A model generated the notes under the pieces. That model worked only from the letters and a program-made list of their open reading frames with translations. It was not told where the DNA came from and searched no databases. A stretch of 64,000 nt of DNA, from contig DATBAV010000012.1 of the NCBI GenBank assembly GCA_036271315.1, forward strand, positions 14,249 through 78,248, in the 5' to 3' direction. Origin of the DNA: VRUE01 sp036271315. Its GTDB lineage: Bacteria; Actinomycetota; Thermoleophilia; Solirubrobacterales; 70-9. Position 1 is the first letter of the stretch, and each line of letters begins with the position of its first letter. This document shows positions 8,991 through 17,521 of this stretch, in pieces. Both the position numbers and the translations under genes were made by a program.

Positions 8991-9364
8991 AACGCGGCGA
9001 TGATGTGCTCAAGATCAATGAGCTGACCGTTTCGATCAAAGATGACGCCGACAGCATCGAAGCGAATGTCGTCATAGCTGACTACGCCGCGGTTTTCGGC
9101 CATCCATGTTGTCGCCAGGCGGCGGATGCGTTGCTGCTTGCGCCAGTTGACCCCGAGGACGGGGCGCTCCGGACCGAAGGCGGAACCGGCCCTGCCGGCC
9201 TTGACCTCAACGAAGACGAGGGTGCGGCCGTCGAGCGCGACGATGTCGAGCTCGCCGTAGCGGGTGCGGGCGTTGCGCTCGAGGATCTCCCAGTGGGTCG
9301 CGACGAGTCGGGCGGCGACGAGGTTCTCCGCGGTGCGGCCGAGATGTTGTCGCTGCGCAGTCAT
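8987..9364 (-). CDS. yraN: YraN/UPF0102 family endonuclease-like protein
   Basis: This small protein (125 residues from MTAQRQ) has the restriction-endonuclease-like fold signature of the UPF0102 family. The signature reads LGRTAENLVAARL, then RYGELDIVALDGRTLVFVEVKAG with the E..D..ExK catalytic-type residues, then KQQRIRRLA. The family often sits beside rnhB and comM/dprA, as here. The molecular role is not firmly known. The start at 9364 is supported by TATCGT 8 nt upstream and by family length; an ATG 8 codons earlier (9388) is also possible. Confidence 0.88.
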   Translation of the reverse strand: MTAQRQHLGRTAENLVAARLVATHWEILERNARTRYGELDIVALDGRTLVFVEVKAGRAGSAFGPERPVLGVNWRKQQRIRRLATTWMAENRGVVSYDDIRFDAVGVIFDRNGQLIDLEHIIAAF

Positions 9365-9372
9365 CGACGCCG

Positions 9373-9378
9373 ACGATA
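9373..9378 (-). promoter_or_regulatory. -10 hexamer of a leaderless yraN transcript
   Basis: On the minus strand TATCGT lies 8 nt before the yraN ATG at 9364, with no Shine-Dalgarno. Confidence 0.45.
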
Positions 9379-9476
9379 GGGCTGACAAGACTCGGTTCCA
9401 GCCGGCGCGCGAGTCACGTGCGGGCGAATTTTCAGAGCTGTGGCGCTGAGCGCACCACGCGTCGGATTTGCCTCCT

Positions 9477-9482
9477 TAGCGT
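9477..9482 (+). promoter_or_regulatory. -10 hexamer of a leaderless comM transcript
   Basis: TAGCGT ends 7 nt before the ATG at 9490. It supports that start over the ATG-like start at 9418. Confidence 0.45.
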
Positions 9483-9489
9483 CGCCGCC

Positions 9490-10980
9490 ATGCTCGCCAC
9501 GGCGCAGACATTCACCCTCGACGGCATCTCGGCGCGGCCCGTGCGGGTCGAGGTAGACGTCCATCGTGGCCTGCCCGCTTTCTCTGTCGTGGGATTGCCC
9601 GACGCCGCCGTGCGCGAGGCGCGCGAGCGGGTGCGGGCGGCGCTGGTCAACTGCGGCTTTGAGTTCCCGCTGCGGCGCATCGTCGCCAACCTCGCCCCAG
9701 CCAGCCTGCGCAAGGCGGGGCCGGGCCTCGACCTGGCAATCTCGGTCGCCCTGCTCACCGCGTCGGGGCAGCTCGAGCTCGGCGGTTCGATTGCGATGGT
9801 GGGCGAGCTTGCCCTCGACGGATCGGTGCGACCCGTGCCCGGCGTGCTGGCGATCGCCGAGGCGGCACGCGAGCGTGGCTGCAAGACAATCGTCGTGCCG
9901 GCTGAGAATGGCGCCGAGGCTGCCCTGGTCGAGGACCTCGAGGTGATCTGCCTGGAGAGCCTCAGTCAGGTTGCAGCGCTTGCCGCAGGGGATTGGAAGT
10001 CGCGGCGGCCGCAGCCGATGTCACTCGATCGCCGCGAGGGAGAGGCGATGCCGGATCTTGCCGACCTGCGCGGCCAGCGCCACCTGCGCTATGCACTCGA
10101 GGTCGCGGCTGCGGGCGGGCACAGCATGTTGATGGTCGGCCCGCCAGGAGCCGGCAAGTCGCTGGCGGCGAGTCGCTTGCCGTCGATCTTGCCGCCGCTG
10201 GCGGCGGCCGAGGCGCTCGAGGTAGCGCGCATAGCCAGCGTCTGCGGCAGGCTAGGCGAGAGGGGGGTGAGCGGCAGGCCGTTTCGCTCCCCCCATCACA
10301 CGATCAGCCCCGCTGGCCTGATCGGCGGCGGCAACCCACCCGGTCCCGGAGAGGCGACGCACGCCCACCGCGGCGTGCTCTTCCTCGACGAGCTCTGTGA
10401 GTTTCGTCGCGACACCCTGGAGGCACTGCGGGCCCCGCTGGAGAGCGGCTGGGTTGCGGTGGCGCGGGCTGGCGCCTGGCGCCAGCTGCCCTGTCGCTTC
10501 ATGCTCGTTGCCGCGTCCAACCCTTGCCCCTGCGGGCGCGGTGAGAGCGATCCTGAGTGCAGTTGCGCGCCGCTGGCGGTGCAGCGCTACCAGGCGAGGC
10601 TGAGCGGCGCCCTCGCCGACCGCATCGACGTGCTCGCCGCGATCCGCCAGCCAAGCGCCGAGGAGATCGGCGGGCCGGCCGGCGAGCACTCGGCCGCTGT
10701 TCGCGAGCGGGTGGTCGCCGCGCGGGAGCGTCAGGAAAGCAGGCTTGGCGCCGGCCGCAGCAACGCCGAGATGACCGCCACCGAGGTGCGCGACTGCGCG
10801 CTCGAGGAGAGCGCCGCCACCTTGCTCGCCGAGGCCTACGCCCGCCGTCGCCTCAGCGGCCGGGCTCATGATCGCGTTCTGCGTCTGGCTCGCACCGTCG
10901 CCGACCTCGCCGGCAGCGACGCGATCGGCCACGAGCAGGTCGCCCAGGCCCTGCAACTGCGGCGGAGGGACAGCGAGTGA
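9490..10980 (+). CDS. comM: ComM/YifB family AAA+ ATPase (Mg-chelatase-like)
   Basis: This 496-residue protein starts MLATAQTFTLDGISARPVRV, typical of YifB/ComM. It has an N-terminal Lon-protease-like domain (VVGLPDAAVREARERV), then an AAA+ core. The core shows Walker A GPPGAGKS near residue 217 and Walker B VLFLDELCEF near 298. A Cys-containing NPCPCGRG segment and a C-terminal helical domain (ATEVRDCAL, RRLSGRAHDRVLRLARTVADL) follow. ComM helicases extend branch migration during natural transformation. The stop overlaps the GTG start of dprA, so the two are one unit. Confidence 0.94.
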   Translation: MLATAQTFTLDGISARPVRVEVDVHRGLPAFSVVGLPDAAVREARERVRAALVNCGFEFPLRRIVANLAPASLRKAGPGLDLAISVALLTASGQLELGGSIAMVGELALDGSVRPVPGVLAIAEAARERGCKTIVVPAENGAEAALVEDLEVICLESLSQVAALAAGDWKSRRPQPMSLDRREGEAMPDLADLRGQRHLRYALEVAAAGGHSMLMVGPPGAGKSLAASRLPSILPPLAAAEALEVARIASVCGRLGERGVSGRPFRSPHHTISPAGLIGGGNPPGPGEATHAHRGVLFLDELCEFRRDTLEALRAPLESGWVAVARAGAWRQLPCRFMLVAASNPCPCGRGESDPECSCAPLAVQRYQARLSGALADRIDVLAAIRQPSAEEIGGPAGEHSAAVRERVVAARERQESRLGAGRSNAEMTATEVRDCALEESAATLLAEAYARRRLSGRAHDRVLRLARTVADLAGSDAIGHEQVAQALQLRRRDSE

Positions 10981-12092
10981 AGCAGCCGAACGCCTGCCCC
11001 GATTGCCTGCGCCGGGCGCGGCTGCTCGCTCACCTGGCCCCCTATATCGAGAAGATCTCAAGCGCGGCCCCCGGTTCGCGCTCGCCGGAACTCTTGCGGC
11101 TCTCCAACGAGGACCTTGCCACTGCCGCCGCACCCAAGATCGCCACCCAGGTGCTCGCCGAGATCGCCGCGGTGCCGGAGCAGCGACTTCGCGCCGACCT
11201 CTTGGCCGCCCACTGCTGGGCCTGCTGCCGCCATGACCCGGCCTTTCCGCCTGGGCTCAACGACGCGCTCGACGCGCCCTGGGCACTGGTCGGCCGTGGG
11301 GACCCCAACCTGCTCGGGCGGCTCGAGCCGCGGGAGACGGTGACGATCGTCGGTGCCCGGCGCGCCAGCGCTTACGGTCGCGAGATCGCGCGTGAGCTCG
11401 GTCGCGAACTGGCCGCCGCCGGCCTGCTGGTGACCAGCGGCCTCGCCTTCGGCATCGACGCTTGCGCGCATCGCGGCGCGCTTGACGCCGACACGACCGT
11501 CGCCGTGCTCGGTTGCGGCGCCGACATCGCTTATCCGGCCTCGCACCGATCTCTCTGGCGACGGATCTGCGAGCGCGGCATCGTCCTCTCGGAGCTGCCG
11601 CCGGGAACGGGCGCTTGGCGCTGGACGTTCCCAGCACGAAATCGGATCATGGCCGCCCTGGCCGGGATGACGGTGGTCGTCGAGGCGGCGCAACGCTCCG
11701 GCTCGCTAATCACCGCCGACCTCGCCGCCGACCTGGGCCGAGACCTCGGCGCTGTACCGGGACCGGTCAACTCGCGTGCCTCGGCCGGCACCAATGACCT
11801 GCTTGCCGGCGGCGCCTGCCTGATTCGCGACGGTCAGGACGTGCTCGACGCGATGCTCGGTCCGGGTGTCCGCAGGGCGGAGCGATTGGGTGCGGACCTG
11901 GATGCTCGACTCCGCGACGTGCTGGCCGTCCTGGAGGGCGGGGCGGAAACCAGCGACGCGATCGCCGCCGCGCTCGACCTCGACGGTGCCCAGGCCGCCT
12001 CGGCGCTGGCCACGCTCGAGGCCCTCGGTTACGTCTCCTGCTCTCTGGTCGGCGTCTACTCCCGAACCCTGCTCTCGGCGCCCGCCGTCTAG
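10977..12092 (+). CDS. dprA: DNA-processing protein DprA/Smf
   Basis: DprA loads RecA on incoming single-stranded DNA in natural transformation. The 371 residues have a helical N-terminal part with CPDC near residue 6. The Rossmann-like domain follows, with VTIVGARRASAYGREIAREL and GLAFGIDACAHRGAL. It continues with the conserved FPARNRIMAAL near residue 218 and SGSLITADLAADLGRDLGAVPGPV. A C-terminal winged-helix-like region of about 70 residues ends the protein. The GTG start overlaps the comM stop. Confidence 0.94.
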   Translation: MKQPNACPDCLRRARLLAHLAPYIEKISSAAPGSRSPELLRLSNEDLATAAAPKIATQVLAEIAAVPEQRLRADLLAAHCWACCRHDPAFPPGLNDALDAPWALVGRGDPNLLGRLEPRETVTIVGARRASAYGREIARELGRELAAAGLLVTSGLAFGIDACAHRGALDADTTVAVLGCGADIAYPASHRSLWRRICERGIVLSELPPGTGAWRWTFPARNRIMAALAGMTVVVEAAQRSGSLITADLAADLGRDLGAVPGPVNSRASAGTNDLLAGGACLIRDGQDVLDAMLGPGVRRAERLGADLDARLRDVLAVLEGGAETSDAIAAALDLDGAQAASALATLEALGYVSCSLVGVYSRTLLSAPAV

Positions 12093-12095
12093 GCT
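12090..12095 (+). promoter_or_regulatory. -10 hexamer of a leaderless thiD transcript
   Basis: TAGGCT includes the dprA stop codon and ends 7 nt before the GTG at 12103. It therefore both ends dprA and starts thiD. Confidence 0.5.
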
Positions 12096-12102
12096 GCGAA
12101 TC

Positions 12103-12906
12103 GTGTCTTTGGCCTCGATTCCAGCGGTGCTCTCGATCGCCGGCTCGGACTCCGGCGGTGGCGCCGGCATCCAGGCCGATCTGAAGGCCTTTGCGCGCTG
12201 TGGCGTGCACGGGATGACGGCGATCACCGCGATCACGGCCCAGAACACGGTCGGGGTCGAGGCGATCGAAACCGTCTCGCCGGAGATGATCGTCGCCCAG
12301 GTGGGCGCCGTTGCCGAAGACATCGGCGTCGCCGCGGTGAAGATCGGCATGCTCGGTACGGCCGAGACGGTCGAGGCGGTGGTCGAGGCGCTGCGCTTCG
12401 TTGGCGAGGCACCGGTGGTGATCGACCCGGTGATGGTCGCCGAGAGCGGTGCGGTTCTCCTCGACGAGGAGGCGCGGGCAGCGTTGATCGAGCAACTGCT
12501 GCCGCTGGCGACGGTGGTGACCCCCAACATTCCCGAGGCTCGTGTGCTCAGCGGCGGCAGCGAGCAGGACTCCCAGGAGGACCTGGCCCGCGAGGTGCGG
12601 GCGCTTGGGCCCCACGCGGTAGTCGTTACCGGCGGCCACAGCGAGCGCGTCGTCGACCTCTTTTTCGATGGTCGCGAATCGGCCGAGATCCCCGGCGAAC
12701 GGTACGCCGACGGTGCCGCCCACGGGTCCGGCTGCACCCATTCCTCAGCACTAGCCGCCCACCTGGCCCTTGGCCTTTCGCCACTGGAGGCGGCGCGCAG
12801 GGCGCGCGAGGTTGCGGCTGCCGCCGTTGCCTCCGGCCTGCGCGAGATCGGCGAGGGGCCCGGGCCGGTCGACGTCTTCGACCTGACCTCTGGGCTGCCT
12901 CAGTAG
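12103..12906 (+). CDS. thiD: Hydroxymethylpyrimidine/phosphomethylpyrimidine kinase ThiD
   Basis: ThiD phosphorylates HMP and HMP-P for thiamine synthesis. The 267 residues show the ribokinase-fold signature VLSIAGSDSGGGAGIQADLKAF at the N-terminus. They also carry GMTAITAITAQNT, KIGMLG, VVIDPVMVAESG, TPNIPEA and the anion-hole/catalytic region DGAAHGSGCTHSSALAAHLA. The GTG start is chosen because family proteins begin just here and TAGGCT lies 7 nt upstream. No other thiamine genes are adjacent. Confidence 0.94.
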   Translation: MSLASIPAVLSIAGSDSGGGAGIQADLKAFARCGVHGMTAITAITAQNTVGVEAIETVSPEMIVAQVGAVAEDIGVAAVKIGMLGTAETVEAVVEALRFVGEAPVVIDPVMVAESGAVLLDEEARAALIEQLLPLATVVTPNIPEARVLSGGSEQDSQEDLAREVRALGPHAVVVTGGHSERVVDLFFDGRESAEIPGERYADGAAHGSGCTHSSALAAHLALGLSPLEAARRAREVAAAAVASGLREIGEGPGPVDVFDLTSGLPQ

Positions 12907-12909
12907 ATT
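12904..12909 (+). promoter_or_regulatory. -10 hexamer of a leaderless ilvD transcript
   Basis: TAGATT includes the thiD stop and ends 6 nt before the ATG at 12916. Confidence 0.5.
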
Positions 12910-12915
12910 TTGGCC

Positions 12916-14610
12916 ATGAGCTCAAACGGCGCGACCACGACCAAGCTTCCCCGTCCTCGCTCGAGTGCCCTCTTCGATGGCCCCGACCGGGCGCACTCGC
13001 GCGCCTACATGAAGGGCGTCGGTTACGACGACGAGGCGCTGAGCCGGCCGACGATCGGCATCGCCAACACCTGGGCCGAGGCGAACTCGTGCAACTTCCA
13101 CCTGCGCGGTCTGGCCGAGCACGTCAAGGAGGGCGTCCGCGCCGCCGGCGGCACGCCGCTGGAGTTCAACACCGTCGCGATCTCGGACGGGATCACGATG
13201 GGAACCCAGGGGATGAAGGCCTCGCTGGTCAGCCGCGAGGTGATCGCCGACTCGATCGAGTTGATGGCTCGCGGCTACCAGTTCGACGCGATCGTCGCCC
13301 TCTGCGCCTGCGACAAGACGATCCCCGGCTGTGCGATGGCGCTAGCCCGTCTCGACGTTCCCTCCGTCGTCCTCTACGGCGGCTCGATCGCTCCCGGTCA
13401 CTGGCACGGGCGCGACGTGACCATCCTCGACATCTTCGAGGCGATGGGGGCCCACAACGCTGGCGACATGAGCGACGAGGAACTGAACGAGCTCGAGGGC
13501 GTCGCCAGCCCCGGCGCCGGTGCCTGCGGTGGTCAGTTCACGGCCAACACGATGGCTTGCGCCTTCGAGGCGCTTGGGGTCAGCGCCGGCGGCTCGGCGA
13601 TGGTCCCGGCCGAAGACGACGAGAAGGGCACGGTGGCGGAGCGGATCGGCGAGCTGGTCCTCAACGTCCTCGTCGAGGACATCAGGCCGAGCAAGGTGAT
13701 CACCCGCGACTCGCTGGAGAACGCGGCCGCCTGCGTCTGCGCTTCGGGCGGCTCGACCAACGCGGTCCTGCACCTGATCGCGCTGGCCAAGGAGCTCGAG
13801 ATCGAGCTGACGATGGCCGACTTCGAGCGGATCTCCCGCGCCACGCCGCTCTTCGCCGACCTCAAGCCGGGCGGTCGCTTCGTCGCCACCGACCTCTACG
13901 CGGCGGGCGGCGTGCCGGTGATCCTCAAGCGCCTGGCCGAAGCCGGCAGCCTGCACGAGGACGCGATCACCGTCACCGGCAAGACGATCGGTGAGGTCGC
14001 GCGAGAGGCGAGTGAGGCTCCCGGCCAGGAAGTCGTGCGCCCGCTCGACGATCCGAAGAGCCCGGAGGGCGGCCTGGCGATCCTCGGCGGCAACCTCGCC
14101 CCCGAGGGCGCGGTGGTGAAGCTCGCTGGCACCGAGCGCACCCAACAGATCGGACCGGCTCGCGTCTTCGACTCGGAAGAGGATTGCTACCGCGCGGTCA
14201 AGGGCCAGCAGATCAACCCCGGCGACGTCGTCGTGATCCGCAATGAGGGCCCGGTCGGCGGGCCAGGCATGCGCGAGATGCTTCAGGTAACCGCCGCGAT
14301 CGTCGGCGAGGGCCTGGGGGAGAGCGTTGCGATGGTCACCGACGGCCGTTTCTCTGGCGCCACCCGTGGCCTGATGATCGGCCACGTCTCCCCCGAGGCG
14401 GCCAAGGGCGGCCCGATTGCGGCAATTCGTGAGGGCGACGAGGTAACTGTGGACATCGACAATCGCCGGCTTGACGTTGCGCTTTCTGACGACGAGATCG
14501 CTAGGCGTGTCGCCGATTACAAATCGCCACCATCTCCTTTCGGACACGGTGTAATGGCTAAGTACGCCGCCACCGTCTCTTCAGCATCAGAAGGCGCGGT
14601 CACGTTCTAA
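12916..14610 (+). CDS. ilvD: Dihydroxy-acid dehydratase
   Basis: IlvD dehydrates 2,3-dihydroxy-3-methyl acids in valine, isoleucine and leucine synthesis, using an Fe-S cluster. The 564-residue length is normal. Cluster and Mg ligands are visible in NTWAEANSCNFH, CACDKTIPGCAMA and SPGAGACGGQFTANTMAC. SGGSTNAVLHLIALA and the late VTDGRFSGATRGLMIGHVSPEA are also present. The ATG at 12916 is preferred over a TTG two codons earlier. The gene stands alone here and converges on a hydrolase gene across a large inverted repeat whose arms include both stop codons. Confidence 0.96.
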   Translation: MSSNGATTTKLPRPRSSALFDGPDRAHSRAYMKGVGYDDEALSRPTIGIANTWAEANSCNFHLRGLAEHVKEGVRAAGGTPLEFNTVAISDGITMGTQGMKASLVSREVIADSIELMARGYQFDAIVALCACDKTIPGCAMALARLDVPSVVLYGGSIAPGHWHGRDVTILDIFEAMGAHNAGDMSDEELNELEGVASPGAGACGGQFTANTMACAFEALGVSAGGSAMVPAEDDEKGTVAERIGELVLNVLVEDIRPSKVITRDSLENAAACVCASGGSTNAVLHLIALAKELEIELTMADFERISRATPLFADLKPGGRFVATDLYAAGGVPVILKRLAEAGSLHEDAITVTGKTIGEVAREASEAPGQEVVRPLDDPKSPEGGLAILGGNLAPEGAVVKLAGTERTQQIGPARVFDSEEDCYRAVKGQQINPGDVVVIRNEGPVGGPGMREMLQVTAAIVGEGLGESVAMVTDGRFSGATRGLMIGHVSPEAAKGGPIAAIREGDEVTVDIDNRRLDVALSDDEIARRVADYKSPPSPFGHGVMAKYAATVSSASEGAVTF

Positions 14611-14720
14611 CGGACGGGGCCAGGGGTGGAGCGTCTTGCACTTTTTCGGCAATTCCTAGCGGCGCCAGCTACTGCGTCTTCACCGAAAAAGTTAAGCGGA
14701 GCCCCTGGCCCCGTCCGTTA
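14608..14720. repeat. 19-bp perfect inverted repeat enclosing type-2 core repeat
   Basis: Arms 14608-14626 and 14702-14720 are exact complements and contain the TAA stops of ilvD (plus) and the hydrolase (minus). The loop carries the type-2 core, here on the minus strand: ACTTTTTCGG...CCGAAAAAGT arms (14683-14692 and 14640-14649) flanking GCTGGCGCCGCTAGG. The same core occurs at 54844-54897 in the opposite orientation, within unrelated outer arms. It may act as a bidirectional terminator carrying a small inserted element. Confidence 0.85.
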
Positions 14721-15590
14721 GTTCAGGAACTCGTCGAGCACGGCGTTGAAGCGTGCGGGTCGCTCTAGCTGCGGCACGTGGCCGGTCTGCTCGAAGATCT
14801 CAAGCCGCGAGTGGGGAATGCGGCGGTTGTAGCTGAGGGCGGCGGCCGTGGGGATGACCCAGTCGTCGGTGCCCCAGACGATCATCGTCGGGATTTTGAT
14901 TTCTTCTAGGCGGTCACGGGCGTCGTATTCGATGACGGCAGCCAAGGCATCGGCGAAGCCGGGGCAGGGAACGCCGGACGCCATCTGCTCCCAGAGCAGC
15001 TCCTTGCTTAGGCGGCCGGGATAGCGGATCGCGAAGCGGAACATCAGGTAGCGGGCACGGCGGTGGGTGACGAAGAAGCGGGCGGCGGCGCCGAAGGGGC
15101 GGCCGAAGGTGTCCCAGGCCTGCGAGGTAGCACGGCCGCGCTCGTGCGGGAGCCAGGTGTTGATGAAGCCCGCGGCCGAAACCAGGACCAGGCGGGCGAA
15201 GCGGCTCGGCTCCACGAGCACCGCCTCGGCGGCGACCAGGCCGCCCATCGAGTTGCCGACCAGCGTGGCGTCGCGGCCGATCTCCAGCTTCTCGCAGAAG
15301 TCATGCAACGTGCGCCCATAGGCGGGCATGTCGATCGTCCAGGAGGGCATCGGGCTGGCGCCGAAGCCGGGGAGGTCGAGGGCGACCACGCGATGGGTGC
15401 GGCTGAAGTGGGGAAGGTTTTCCAGCCAGGCCTGCCAGGAGCTGGTCAGGCCGTGGATGAAGACGATCGGCTCGCCCTCGCCGATCTCGGCGTAATTGAC
15501 CGTCGCACCCGGCAGCTCGAGCCGGTGCACGTGCGGCCGCCAGTCGAGCTTCAGCCAGTCGGGGTCTGGGTTGCCGTAGTCGTCACGCAT
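14718..15590 (-). CDS. Alpha/beta-fold hydrolase
   Basis: The 290-residue protein has the alpha/beta hydrolase layout. The oxyanion region IVFIHGLTSSWQAW comes first, then LDLPGFGAS, the nucleophile elbow GNSMGG with Ser, the late Asp in WGTDDWVIP, and His in EQTGHVPQLERP. The triad is complete, so it is probably an active esterase or C-C hydrolase; the substrate is unknown. The ATG at 15590 overlaps the last 8 bases of the upstream gene at 15583-16335, indicating an operon. It converges on ilvD. Confidence 0.87.
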   Translation of the reverse strand: MRDDYGNPDPDWLKLDWRPHVHRLELPGATVNYAEIGEGEPIVFIHGLTSSWQAWLENLPHFSRTHRVVALDLPGFGASPMPSWTIDMPAYGRTLHDFCEKLEIGRDATLVGNSMGGLVAAEAVLVEPSRFARLVLVSAAGFINTWLPHERGRATSQAWDTFGRPFGAAARFFVTHRRARYLMFRFAIRYPGRLSKELLWEQMASGVPCPGFADALAAVIEYDARDRLEEIKIPTMIVWGTDDWVIPTAAALSYNRRIPHSRLEIFEQTGHVPQLERPARFNAVLDEFLN

Positions 15591-16335
15591 AACCCATACG
15601 TTCGAGTATGGGTATTTCGCGGATCTGCGGCGGCTGCAGGTGGTCCCAGAGGATTCCGCGCGGGCGCTCATACTGGCGCTCGACCTCGATCACGGCGCGC
15701 GGGGTGGCGATCACGTCGACCGGCAAGTCGTGCGCGGTCATCATCAGGTGGCGGCGCAGGACCTGGGTCGGGTGCACCGTGGTCGCCACCGTCGTGTGGC
15801 TGTCGATCTTGCCGGCGTCGATCAGCACCCCGTACTCGAGGTCGGAGTAACCGCCGCCCTTGCCGACCCGGGCACCGCTGAGGTTGACCGCGACCGAGCC
15901 GCAGAGGACGAAGTCGATCTCGGGCAGCTCGTCGAGCGCGACGACGCGGCCGTGTTTGAGCGCGCCCTTGATCGTCGCCGCCTCTTTGACCGCCCGTTTG
16001 GAGAGCTTTTTTGGGTCGAGGACGCGGAAGGGATGTGGGTCGCGCAGGCGCGGCACGGCCATGATCACGATCTTGCCCTCCTCGAGGGCAATGCGACGCG
16101 CGTAGGTCTGCGGCGAGTCGGGGTTGGCCTTGATCACCCGGGCCCGCCGCCAGAGGCGCTGCCCGGCGAGCTTTTCCGCCGCCATTTTCGCCCCGGCGAA
16201 ATTCGGGATCCGCCCCTCGGCTCCGGGGAAGCGCGACACCCCCTCGCGGTCCATCGCCTTCCAGACTTCCTTGCGGACGGTGTCCTTGCTGGCTTTCGGC
16301 GGCACGACCTGAAAGATATCCGCAGCGACCGTCAC
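15583..16335 (-). CDS. 5-formyltetrahydrofolate cyclo-ligase family protein
   Basis: This 250-residue protein has the cyclo-ligase C-terminal motif GARVGKGGGYSDLEYG, close to the GxGxGYYD nucleotide/folate loop, followed by TTVHPTQV. Its N-terminus contains KEVWKAMDREGVSRFP, resembling the MTHFSD-like branch rather than short bacterial FAU1/YgfA enzymes. The inferred reaction is ATP-dependent conversion of 5-formyl-THF to methenyl-THF; a divergent role is possible. The start is GTG. It is first in a two-gene leftward operon with the hydrolase and is divergent from the L,D-transpeptidase. Confidence 0.8.
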   Translation of the reverse strand: MTVAADIFQVVPPKASKDTVRKEVWKAMDREGVSRFPGAEGRIPNFAGAKMAAEKLAGQRLWRRARVIKANPDSPQTYARRIALEEGKIVIMAVPRLRDPHPFRVLDPKKLSKRAVKEAATIKGALKHGRVVALDELPEIDFVLCGSVAVNLSGARVGKGGGYSDLEYGVLIDAGKIDSHTTVATTVHPTQVLRRHLMMTAHDLPVDVIATPRAVIEVERQYERPRGILWDHLQPPQIREIPILERMGYA

Positions 16336-16449
16336 TCTGTCGGACGTGGATTTGCAGGTGATCTGAGTATTTGAGCCGAATGATCCGTCTGCCTAAACTT
16401 TTGCGTAGGTCAGGTTCGGCCGGATAGATGCCGATTGTTGGGAAAGGTA

Positions 16450-17487
16450 ATGGGGCGTAAGACTCAAATCGCGATTCTCGCCCTCGTGGCGCTGCTGCTT
16501 ATCGGCGTCGCTGTCGGCTACGCCTACGACAGTTCCGAGAAGGACAAGATCGCCGACGGAGTCACCGTCGGCGGTGTCGATGTCGGCGGCATGGACGAAG
16601 CGGAAGCCAAGCAGGCGGTCAGCCACCAGTTGCTCGGCCCGCTCAAACATTCGCTGCGTGTCGGCTATGACGGTAAGAGCTGGACGCTGCCGGGCAAGAG
16701 CCTCGAGGTCCACGCCGACATCGATGCGGCAATCGAAGAAGCGGTGGCCGAAAGCCGCAGCGGTGGATTTCCCGGGCGCCTGGTTCGCTACGTCACCGGT
16801 GGCGGTGTCGACAAGCAGATAGGCGCCGACGTCAGCTACTCGAAGCCCGCGATCAACCGCTTCGTCCGCGAGGTCGCGGACAAGGTCGAACGCGAAGCGC
16901 AGGACGCTGCGGTCGAACCCAGCCCCGACTCACTTGAAGTGGTGGCGGCGAAGGACGGGCGCAAGCTGCGCGACAACCTGCTCACCCGCCAGCTCGAGGC
17001 GGCGGTGCTCAACGCCGACGCGGACCACAGGGTCGTCGCTCGCACTCATCCGACAAAGCCGGAAGTGACGACGAAGGAAGTCGCCTCCGCCTACCCCTCC
17101 TACCTCACTCTTGACCGCTCGACCTTCACCCTGCGGCTCTGGAAGCACCTGAAGCTGGCAAAAACGTACACGGTGGCGGTGGGCCAGGAAGGCCTTGAAA
17201 CCCCCGCCGGGCTCTACCACATCCAGGAAAAGCAGGTGAACCCTTCCTGGCACGTTCCCGACTCCGCCTGGGCGGGCGACCTGGCCGGCCAGGTGATTCC
17301 TCCGGGCCCGGAGGATCCAATCAAGGCGCGTTGGATGGCGATCTTCGAAGGCGCCGGGATTCACGGCACGGAAGAGACCGAATCGCTCGGCTCCGCCGCC
17401 TCGCACGGCTGTGTGCGGATGTCGATCCCCGACGTGATCGAACTGTATCCGCAAGTAGAAGTAGGAACTCCGATTTACATCGGCTAA
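16450..17487 (+). CDS. Exported L,D-transpeptidase with peptidoglycan-binding domain
   Basis: The 345-residue protein has one N-terminal membrane segment (IAILALVALLLIGVAVGYAY), a VanW/YoaR-like peptidoglycan-binding domain (VTVGGVDVGGMDEAEAKQAV) and a C-terminal YkuD catalytic domain. The active site reads IHGTEETESLGSAASHGCVRM, with the HGT His and the catalytic Cys of SHGCVRM. Such enzymes form 3-3 cross-links in peptidoglycan or anchor proteins. The ATG at 16450 is preceded by GGAAAGG. Glu is almost always GAA, unlike most neighbours. Confidence 0.92.
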   Translation: MGRKTQIAILALVALLLIGVAVGYAYDSSEKDKIADGVTVGGVDVGGMDEAEAKQAVSHQLLGPLKHSLRVGYDGKSWTLPGKSLEVHADIDAAIEEAVAESRSGGFPGRLVRYVTGGGVDKQIGADVSYSKPAINRFVREVADKVEREAQDAAVEPSPDSLEVVAAKDGRKLRDNLLTRQLEAAVLNADADHRVVARTHPTKPEVTTKEVASAYPSYLTLDRSTFTLRLWKHLKLAKTYTVAVGQEGLETPAGLYHIQEKQVNPSWHVPDSAWAGDLAGQVIPPGPEDPIKARWMAIFEGAGIHGTEETESLGSAASHGCVRMSIPDVIELYPQVEVGTPIYIG

Positions 17488-17521
17488 GAGGCTCGCGCGG
17501 GCCGGCGGCGAAACTCCCTCT

